Assembly: GCF_001758785.1 (NCBI RefSeq) | Contig: NZ_LROM01000102.1 | Location: 1-64,000, forward strand | Origin: Duganella phyllosphaerae | Lineage (GTDB): Bacteria > Pseudomonadota > Gammaproteobacteria > Burkholderiales > Burkholderiaceae_D | Length of the DNA: 64,000 nucleotides | Direction: 5' to 3' | Shown: in pieces, positions 56,953 to 64,000 of the stretch | Numbering within the stretch: the first letter of the stretch is position 1 | Layout: every line of letters begins with the position of its first letter | Notes under the pieces: generated by a model | The model's database searches: none | Told to the model about the DNA's origin: nothing | What the model saw: only the letters and a program-made list of their open reading frames with translations | Position numbers and translations under genes: made by a program

Positions 56953-57615
56953 TTATTTTTTGGCCGCGCGCTCGAACGCTTCGAGGATCGGCTGCAAACG
57001 CTGTCGCTTGAGCTTTAACGCCGCCTGGTTGACGATCAGGCGCGACGAGATATCCATGATCGCTTCCACTTCCACCAGGTCGTTGGCGCGCAGCGTGTTG
57101 CCGGTGCTGACCACGTCCACGATGGCGTCGGACAGGCCGACCAGCGGCGCCAGTTCCATCGAACCATACAGCTTGATCAGATCGACGTGCACGCCCTTCT
57201 TGGCGAAGTGCTCGCGCGCGGTCTGCACGAACTTGGTGGCCACGCGCAGGCGCGCGCCCTGGCGCACGGCGGTCTCGTAGTCGAAACCGTTTTTCACCGC
57301 CACCGACATGCGGCAGGCGGCGATATTGAGGTCGATCGGCTGGTACAGGCCTTCGCCGCCATGCTCGAGCAGCACATCCTTGCCGGCCACGCCGAAGTCC
57401 GCCGCGCCATGCTGGACATAGGTCGGCACGTCGGTGGCGCGCACGATCAGCACGCGCACGCCGGGGTCGTTGGTGGCCAAAATCAGCTTGCGCGAGGTTT
57501 CCGGATTTTCGGTGACGGTAATGCCGGCCGCTTCCAGCAGTGGCAGGGTGTCGTCGAAAATGCGGCCCTTGGACAGGGCGAGGATCAGTTGCTGGTTGTC
57601 TTGAAATGCACTCAT
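56953..57615 (-). CDS. hisG: ATP phosphoribosyltransferase, short form
   Basis: 220 residues from ATG 57615. It lacks the C-terminal regulatory domain, so it is the short HisG that needs the HisZ partner for activity and feedback control. No hisZ is in this window. Conserved [20 protein letters not shown] and [17 protein letters not shown] are present. It is the first gene of the histidine run. A REP-like element lies just upstream. Confidence 0.96.
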   Translation of the reverse strand: MSAFQDNQQLILALSKGRIFDDTLPLLEAAGITVTENPETSRKLILATNDPGVRVLIVRATDVPTYVQHGAADFGVAGKDVLLEHGGEGLYQPIDLNIAACRMSVAVKNGFDYETAVRQGARLRVATKFVQTAREHFAKKGVHVDLIKLYGSMELAPLVGLSDAIVDVVSTGNTLRANDLVEVEAIMDISSRLIVNQAALKLKRQRLQPILEAFERAAKK

Positions 57616-57644
57616 GGTACTTCCAGAATTAGTTATCATCCGAT

Positions 57645-57718
57645 CCGTCATTCCCGCGTAAGCGGGAATCCATACTTCGGATGCTCAGCATGGACTCCCG
57701 CTTTCGCGGGAGTGACGG
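57645..57718. repeat. REP-like palindromic element, copy C
   Basis: The left arm is CCGTCATTCCCGCGTAAGCG plus GGAATCCA; the right arm is its near-complement, matching at 25 of 28 positions. It forms a long hairpin with an 18-base loop. It sits between murA and hisG and could lower read-through from murA into the his genes. Confidence 0.82.
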
Positions 57719-57763
57719 TGCTTGGTGCACGGGTGTCAATGACGACAGTGGCTGCATAGCGCC

Positions 57764-59014
<1,251 letters not shown>

Positions 59015-59016
59015 GC

Positions 59017-59253
59017 TTAGCCTTGGTATTCTTCTGGGGTGAGGGTTTTCATCGACAGCGCGTGGATTTCTTCGCGCATGCGGTCGCCCAGCGCGGCGTA
59101 CACCAGCTGGTGACGCTGGATCGGGCGCTTGCCCGCAAACGCCGGCGAGACGATGATGGCCTGGAAGTGCTGGCCGTCGCCGTCCACTTCGAGGTGCGTG
59201 CATTCGAGGCCGGCCGAGATATAGCCGTGGATCAGTTCTGGAGTGGTAGCCAT
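59017..59253 (-). CDS. ibaG: BolA family protein (IbaG/YrbA-type)
   Basis: 78 residues from ATG 59253. The BolA fold is recognised from [20 protein letters not shown] and the downstream [19 protein letters not shown]. The conserved His in RHQLVY can bind an iron-sulfur cluster with a monothiol glutaredoxin. The position just upstream of murA is the same as for ibaG in E. coli, where it responds to acid stress. Confidence 0.92.
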   Translation of the reverse strand: MATTPELIHGYISAGLECTHLEVDGDGQHFQAIIVSPAFAGKRPIQRHQLVYAALGDRMREEIHALSMKTLTPEEYQG

Positions 59254-59305
59254 GATGGGGTCCTGTGTTAAATCTGTTATCTGTATTTGACGCATAGTGT
59301 TGCGC

Positions 59306-60073
59306 TTAGTGCCGCTGCCAGTAGCTGCTGCGCAGCATGCGCAGCGCCGCCAGCGACAGCACCACCAGGAAGCCCGAAACAATGGCCAGGCTGGCCCAGG
59401 GGTTGGTGTCGGACTGGCCGAAGAAACCGTAGCGGAAGCCGTCGATCATGTAGAAGAACGGGTTCAGGTGCGACACAGTGAACCAGAACGGCGGCAATGA
59501 ATTAATCGAGTAGAACACGCCCGACAGGAACGTCAGCGGCATGATCAAAAAGTTCTGGAACGCGGCCAGCTGGTCGAATTTTTCGGCCCAGATGCCGGCG
59601 ATCAGGCCCATGGTGCCGAGGATGGCGGCGCCCAGCAGCGCAAAGGCCGCAATCCACAGCGGCGCCGAAAAGCTCATGTGGGCAAACCACGCGGTCACGG
59701 CAAACACGCCCAGGCCCACGGCCAGGCCGCGCACCATGGCCGCAATCACGTACGCCGAGAAGATCTCCCAGTGCGACAGGGGCGTGAGCAGCACGAACAC
59801 CAGGTTGCCGGTGATCTTGGACTGGATCAGCGACGACGACGAATTGGCAAAGGCGTTTTGCAGCACGCTCATCATCACCAGGCCCGGAATCAGGAACGAC
59901 GTGTAGCTCACGCCTTCGTACACCTGCACCCGGCCCTCCAATACGTGGCCGAAGATCAGCAGGTACAGCATGGCGGTCAGGATCGGTGCTGCCACGGTTT
60001 GGGTGGCGACCTTCCAGAAGCGCAGCGTCTCTTTGTAGACCAGGGTGCGGAAGCCGCTCGAGATAAAATTCAT
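59306..60073 (-). CDS. ABC-2 type transporter permease (YadH-like)
   Basis: 255 residues from ATG 60073, with six transmembrane helices and an ABC-2 membrane fold. The conserved segments LIPGLVMMSVLQNAFANSSS and NFLIMPLTFLSGVFYSI match YadH. Its start overlaps the stop of the ATPase gene by four bases. Together they form an exporter of unknown substrate. The gene pair lies between mlaB and bolA, a common betaproteobacterial order. Confidence 0.92.
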   Translation of the reverse strand: MNFISSGFRTLVYKETLRFWKVATQTVAAPILTAMLYLLIFGHVLEGRVQVYEGVSYTSFLIPGLVMMSVLQNAFANSSSSLIQSKITGNLVFVLLTPLSHWEIFSAYVIAAMVRGLAVGLGVFAVTAWFAHMSFSAPLWIAAFALLGAAILGTMGLIAGIWAEKFDQLAAFQNFLIMPLTFLSGVFYSINSLPPFWFTVSHLNPFFYMIDGFRYGFFGQSDTNPWASLAIVSGFLVVLSLAALRMLRSSYWQRH

Positions 60074-60984
60074 AACGTGCCCTTGTCCATGATTTGCAGG
60101 AAGATGTCTTCGAGGTCGGCCTGTTGCAGCTGCATCTCGTCGATCACGGCACCCGACTCGCGCAAGCGCGCCAGGATACCTTCCACTTCCGCATACTCGT
60201 TGATGCGCAGGCTGTACTTGCGGCCATGGTCGGAAGTCTCTGCGTGCGTGACCAGGTGGCGCAGCTCGTCCGGCAGGTCGCCGGCCGTCATGTTGACGAT
60301 CAGTTGCGAGCCCGAGATGCGGCGGATCAGCGCGGCCATCGAGTCGAGCGCGACGATCTTGCCGCTCTTGAGCATGGCCACGCGCTTGCACATGGCCTGC
60401 GCTTCTTCCAGGTAGTGGGTGGTGAGGACCACGGTGTGGCCTTCACGGTTCAGGCGCGAGATGAACTTCCACAGCGTCTGGCGCAGTTCCACGTCCACGC
60501 CGGCGGTCGGTTCGTCGAGCACGATCACGGGCGGTTTGTGCACCAGCGCCTGCGCCACCAGCACGCGGCGCTTCATGCCACCCGACAGCGCGCGCATATT
60601 GGTGTCGGCCTTGTTGGTCAGGTCGAGGTTGTGCATCACCTCGTCGATCCAGGGGTCGTTATTGGGCAGACCGAAGTAGCCCGACTGCAGGCGCAGCGTT
60701 TCGCGCACGGTGAAGAACGGGTCGAACACCAGTTCCTGCGGCACCACGCCGAGCTTGCGGCGCGCCTCGCGGAAGTCGCCGGTGACGTCGTGGCCGTGGA
60801 TGGTGACCGTGCCGGCATCGGGCCGGATCAGGCCGGCGATGATGGAAATCAGGGTGGTCTTGCCGGCGCCGTTGGGGCCCAGCAGGCCGAAAAACTCGCC
60901 CTCCTCGATGGTGAGCGACACGCCGCCCAGCGCCTGGAGCGACTTGTAGCGCTTTTCGACATTCGTTATTTGGATCGCTGACAT
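60070..60984 (-). CDS. ABC transporter ATP-binding protein (YadG-like)
   Basis: 304 residues from ATG 60984. Walker A is GPNGAGKT (36-43), the signature LSGGM and Walker B VIVLDEPTAGVD follow, and the H-loop is in LTTHYLEEAQ. After the ATPase (~230) there is a C-terminal extension of ~70 residues typical of ABC-2 exporters. Partner of the overlapping permease gene. About 196 bp without a gene separate it from mlaB. Confidence 0.93.
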   Translation of the reverse strand: MSAIQITNVEKRYKSLQALGGVSLTIEEGEFFGLLGPNGAGKTTLISIIAGLIRPDAGTVTIHGHDVTGDFREARRKLGVVPQELVFDPFFTVRETLRLQSGYFGLPNNDPWIDEVMHNLDLTNKADTNMRALSGGMKRRVLVAQALVHKPPVIVLDEPTAGVDVELRQTLWKFISRLNREGHTVVLTTHYLEEAQAMCKRVAMLKSGKIVALDSMAALIRRISGSQLIVNMTAGDLPDELRHLVTHAETSDHGRKYSLRINEYAEVEGILARLRESGAVIDEMQLQQADLEDIFLQIMDKGTL

Positions 60985-61180
60985 TCTAGACTTTACGTTG
61001 TGCGGCGGCAGGGCCGGCGCTGAGTGCCCGCCAGGGGCCAAAACGGCGCGCGGCGGTGGTACAGGGCGCCACAGCACTGTGGCTGCGGCAACGTTCAATT
61101 ATAGGGGAAATCTGGGTCGGTCGAACCGGACCGGCGGTATTACAAGGGCAACACAGGGGTACGACGGGGCGGAGCGGGGG

Positions 61181-61531
61181 TCAATGATGGTGGTGCTGGT
61201 CGGCAGGCGCGGCGGCCGGGGCGACGGGAGTGCAATCTTGTTCTTCTTCCTGGCCGGGGAACACCAGGCCGCACACGCCATAGAGCTTGGTCAGGTTTTT
61301 CAGCGACGCAGGCAGGTTGTGCAGCATCAGCTGCACCCCGGCTTCGCGCGCGGCGCGCTGCCAGGACAGCAGCACCGACACGGCCACCGAATCGACCGAG
61401 GTAACGTTGCTCAAATCAAACGCCTGCTGGCCAGCCTTGATGGCGGCCAGGCCGCGCTCTTGCGCCGCAGTGGCGTTGAGCACGGTCAGGGACGTGAGCG
61501 ATTGCAGGTTGTCGGTCGATTCGGCGGTCAT
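61181..61531 (-). CDS. mlaB: STAS-domain phospholipid-transport protein MlaB
   Basis: 116 residues. The STAS fold is seen in FDLSNVTSVDSVAVSVLLSW and the downstream LMLHNLPASLKNLTKLYGV. It is the cytoplasmic regulator of the MlaFEDB complex. The protein ends in an unusual natural His tail (PADQHHHH) after an acidic, Pro/Ala-rich linker. It lies 17 bp after mlaC. Confidence 0.9.
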   Translation of the reverse strand: MTAESTDNLQSLTSLTVLNATAAQERGLAAIKAGQQAFDLSNVTSVDSVAVSVLLSWQRAAREAGVQLMLHNLPASLKNLTKLYGVCGLVFPGQEEEQDCTPVAPAAAPADQHHHH

Positions 61532-61548
61532 GGCGTGTACTTGGTTAC

Positions 61549-62199
61549 TTACTTAGCTGGCGTGGCGGGATTGGCTTTGAGGGGCTTGCTGGCCAGCGAC
61601 TTGTTCTTGTCGGCCAGGGTCTTGATCAGGCCATCGATGCCGCCCTTGTTGATCTCGGACGTGAACGTACCTTTGTAGGTTTCCACCAGCCAGGCGCCCA
61701 TGACGTTGATGTCATAGATTTTCCAGCTGTCGCCAGCCTTGGCCACGCGGTAGTTCAGCAGGACCGGATCGCCACGGGTCATGTTCACTTGCGAACGCAC
61801 TTCCACGTCGGTGTCGGCCGCATCGGCACGCATCGGCTTGAAGGTGATGGTTTCGTTCTTGATCTGCGACAGCGCGCCCGAGTACGTGTACACCAGCAGC
61901 GTGCGGAACTGTTCCGACAGCGCTTTCTGTTGCTCAGGGGTGGCCTGGCGCCAGAAGCGGCCGGCCGCCAGCGCGGTCATGCGGTTCGAATCGACGTACG
62001 GCAGGATCTTGGTTTCGACCAGGGCCATGATTTTTTGCTGGTTGCCGGACTGGATGTCCTTGTCGGCCTTGGCAGTGTTGATCACGTCTTCGCTGATGCG
62101 CTTGACCAGCGCGTCAGGCGCCTCGGCCGCTTGCGCGGTCGCGGTAAAGCCCATCGTTGCCACAGCGGCGACTGCTAACAGTTTTTTAATCAGGTTCAT
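61549..62199 (-). CDS. mlaC: Periplasmic phospholipid-binding protein MlaC
   Basis: 216 residues. A Sec signal peptide (MNLIKKLLAVAAVATMGFTA TAQA) is followed by the MlaC/Tgt2 domain (DALVKRISEDVINTAKADKD, NYRVAKAGDSWKIYDINVMG). It shuttles phospholipids between MlaA and the MlaFEDB complex. A Lys/Ala/Pro-rich tail ends the protein. It is between mlaA and mlaB. Confidence 0.95.
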   Translation of the reverse strand: MNLIKKLLAVAAVATMGFTATAQAAEAPDALVKRISEDVINTAKADKDIQSGNQQKIMALVETKILPYVDSNRMTALAAGRFWRQATPEQQKALSEQFRTLLVYTYSGALSQIKNETITFKPMRADAADTDVEVRSQVNMTRGDPVLLNYRVAKAGDSWKIYDINVMGAWLVETYKGTFTSEINKGGIDGLIKTLADKNKSLASKPLKANPATPAK

Positions 62200-62241
62200 C
62201 GTTTATCTACCTTTGGTGAGTTCTTCGGGTCACCGGCTGGC

Positions 62242-63246
62242 TCAGTTCGCAGCCGGTGTACCGGAGTTTAACGCGTTGGGGGCGGATTCCGCTGACACGG
62301 TTGGCGAAGTTTCCACTGGAGCAACAGTTGCGACTGCAGTGGCAGGGGCAACGGCGGCGGTTTCAGCGGTGGTCGCGGGTGCAACAGGTGCGACAGGTGC
62401 TGCATCAGCTTGCGGCGGCGTCGTTGGCGCGGCGGCCGGCGCCGGCTCGGCAGCAGGCGCTGGCGTCACTGGCGTAGCCGGCACAGCTTGCGGATCGGCA
62501 GCTGGCTTGGCGCCGTCGTCCTCACCGTAAGGATCGTCGTTCTGCTTTTTCTTGCGCGGATTGCCGTCTGGGAAGACCTGGCTTTCGCGGCGTTGCAGGT
62601 AGCCGTCGCGCAGGAACACGTAGCGGTCGAGTGCAGCGTCTTCGAACAGCGAGCCGGCGTCGAGCAGGCTGGCGCGGGTGTCGATCAGGTTGATGCCGGT
62701 GCCGATGTTGCGCACATTGGTCGGATCCTTGTAGCGCCAGATATTGCCGGCGAAGTCGGCCGGCAGCGCCACGGTGTCACGCACGGTGGACGGTCCCAGG
62801 ATCGGCAACACCAGGTAAGGGCCCGATTCCAGGCCCCACACGCCCAGCGTCTGGCCGAAGTCTTCCTTGTGCTTCTCCAGGCCTGCCGGGGTGGCGATGT
62901 CGAACAGGCCCAGGATACCGAGCGTGGAGTTCAGCGCGAAGCGGGTGATGTCGGTCATACCGTCGCCGCCTTTGCCTTGCAGCAGGTTGTTGACGCCGCT
63001 CCAGGCATCGGAGATGTTGCCGAAGAAGTTGCCCACGCCGGTTTGCACGAACGACGGCGTAACGTCGCGGTAGACGGTGGCCACCGGTTTCAACGCATAG
63101 GTATCGACCTTGTCGTTGAAGGTGAACATGGCGCGGTTATAGCTTTCGTACGGGTCGCGCGGGTTGGGACCGGCGCAGCCAGCCAGCATCATCGCGGTAC
63201 CCAGCACCAGCGCGGCGGTGCGCAGCGAGGTTTTATTGGTCTTCAT
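62242..63246 (-). CDS. mlaA: Outer-membrane lipoprotein MlaA (VacJ) with long C-terminal tail
   Basis: 334 residues; E. coli MlaA has about 250. The lipobox LAGC places the lipidated Cys near residue 24. The MlaA domain has DPYESYNRAMFTFNDKVDTY and the later LPILGPSTVRDTVALPADFA. The extra ~90 residues after NDDPYGED are a low-complexity Ala/Pro/Thr/Val tail. It removes mislocalised phospholipids from the outer leaflet. In E. coli mlaA is a separate locus; here it is inside the mla operon. Confidence 0.95.
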   Translation of the reverse strand: MKTNKTSLRTAALVLGTAMMLAGCAGPNPRDPYESYNRAMFTFNDKVDTYALKPVATVYRDVTPSFVQTGVGNFFGNISDAWSGVNNLLQGKGGDGMTDITRFALNSTLGILGLFDIATPAGLEKHKEDFGQTLGVWGLESGPYLVLPILGPSTVRDTVALPADFAGNIWRYKDPTNVRNIGTGINLIDTRASLLDAGSLFEDAALDRYVFLRDGYLQRRESQVFPDGNPRKKKQNDDPYGEDDGAKPAADPQAVPATPVTPAPAAEPAPAAAPTTPPQADAAPVAPVAPATTAETAAVAPATAVATVAPVETSPTVSAESAPNALNSGTPAAN

Positions 63247-63249
63247 TGA

Positions 63250-63717
63250 TTATTCCTTTTTACCGTCAGCAGCCTTGCTGTAGATGAACTGATTGATCAG
63301 GTCTTCCAGCACGGCAGCCGATTGGGTCCTTGCGATTTTGTCTCCGGCAACCAGGTTTTTCTCGTCGCCGCCAGCTTCGATGCCTACATATTGCTCACCC
63401 AACAGGCCTGCCGTCAGAATCTTGGCCGAGCTGTCTTTCGGGAAGTTATAGCCTTCATCCATGTTCAAGGTCACCAGCGCCTGATACGTCTTGTCGTCGA
63501 AACTGATGTCGCCCACGCGGCCGATGACCACGCCCGACGCCTTGACGGCCGCTTGCGGACGCAGGCTGCCGATGTTGTCGAACTTGGCGGTAATCGCGTA
63601 GGTTTTACCGAAGGACAAAGAGCCGGTATTACTTGCTTTTAACACCAGAAACATCAGTGCGGCCACGCCGATGACGATAAACAGGCCGACCCAGACATCC
63701 AGAGATTTGCGTTGCAT
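63250..63717 (-). CDS. mlaD: MCE-domain protein MlaD
   Basis: 155 residues. One N-terminal transmembrane helix (VWVGLFIVIGVAALMFLVLK) anchors a single MCE domain (NIGSLRPQAAVKASGVVIGR, LTAGLLGEQYVGIEAGGD). It forms the hexameric periplasmic part of the complex. It is separated from mlaA by three bases. Confidence 0.95.
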   Translation of the reverse strand: MQRKSLDVWVGLFIVIGVAALMFLVLKASNTGSLSFGKTYAITAKFDNIGSLRPQAAVKASGVVIGRVGDISFDDKTYQALVTLNMDEGYNFPKDSSAKILTAGLLGEQYVGIEAGGDEKNLVAGDKIARTQSAAVLEDLINQFIYSKAADGKKE

Positions 63718-63751
63718 AACTATCCTCGTTTAATTCCGTTTTATCTTACAA

Positions 63752-64000
63752 CTATTTGCTGAACATCAGCGCCGTCAACATGAAGTCCAGCCACCAGACC
63801 ATCAGCGACGAGATCACGACCGTGCGGGTGGTGGCGCGGGCCACGTCTTCCGGGGTCGGACGCGCCTGGTAACCCTGGTACAGCGCGATGAAAGTGATGG
63901 CCACGCCGAACACGATGCTCTTGACGAAGCCGTTGAGCACGTCCTTGAACAGGTCCACGCCGCCCTGCATCTGCGACCAGAAAGCGCCCTCGTCGACGCC
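63752..64000 (-). CDS. mlaE: MlaE permease, C-terminal part (cut by window edge)
   Basis: About 82 residues are visible, up to the TAG at 63752. The frame continues across the right edge with GVDEGAFWSQMQGGVDLFKD, typical of MlaE. Two hydrophobic helices follow (IVFGVAITFIALYQGYQA and VISSLMVWWLDFMLTALMF). It is the membrane permease of the Mla complex. The upstream ATPase gene mlaF is expected just outside the window. Confidence 0.93.
   Translation of the reverse strand, partial: GVDEGAFWSQMQGGVDLFKDVLNGFVKSIVFGVAITFIALYQGYQARPTPEDVARATTRTVVISSLMVWWLDFMLTALMFSK

Overview
The window is GC-rich bacterial chromosome. Its gene content and order point to Betaproteobacteria, order Burkholderiales, most likely the family Oxalobacteraceae (Massilia/Duganella/Janthinobacterium relatives). 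The main reason is the long leftward block mlaE-D-A-C-B, ABC exporter, bolA, murA, hisG-D-C-B-H-A-F-I-E, hinT, tatA-B-C. The family assignment is inference; no rRNA or tRNA gene is present to confirm it. I saw no prophage, insertion sequence, CRISPR array or tRNA.

Layout. 0-7.9 kb: a TonB-dependent receptor coupled to a probable Tat-exported protein cut by the left edge, a cyclic-nucleotide-binding protein coupled to an AI-2E family permease, a divergent AraC regulator / cytochrome P450 pair, and a YhcG-type nuclease. 7.9-14.7 kb: the peroxide-defence pair ahpC-ahpF with a recognisable OxyR-like site, a periplasmic-sensor GGDEF-EAL protein, and an RCC1-propeller lipoprotein directly upstream of it in the same reading frame. 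14.8-22.4 kb: a YgiQ-type radical SAM protein, two small proteins, and tandem secreted M3 metallopeptidases. 22.4-35 kb: mixed housekeeping and accessory genes, including a small membrane protein, a YcaC-like hydrolase, a TMEM175-type channel, a membrane diguanylate cyclase, SlyX, Rep helicase, a dihydrolipoamide-dehydrogenase-like flavoprotein, ArgP and PriA.

The most unusual stretch is the 566-bp AT-rich gap between priA and hemE (35054-35619). It holds five perfect DnaA boxes (TTATNCACA) and two perfect IHF consensus sites, arranged as two tandem modules. In each module the motif order and most spacings are conserved while the sequence between has diverged. It looks like an origin or a DnaA-binding locus, yet none of the usual origin genes (dnaA, dnaN, gidA, parAB, rpmH) is nearby. 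Genes for replication restart (rep, priA) lie on its left.

36.8-45.5 kb is rightward: an S9 peptidase, a giant SNF2 helicase 6 bp behind it, a CBS-pair protein and a DUF885 peptidase. At 45.5-47.5 kb there is an AT-rich islet of short, mostly unrecognised genes, probably acquired. From 47.7 kb to the right edge everything is leftward: tatCBA, hinT, the complete histidine pathway, murA, bolA/ibaG, a two-gene ABC exporter and the Mla outer-membrane lipid transport system. The histidine run is interrupted by an orphan beta-class DNA methyltransferase translationally coupled to hisD. REP-like palindromic elements sit in three intergenic gaps (27.4, 49.9 and 57.7 kb), two of them flanking the his/hinT block.
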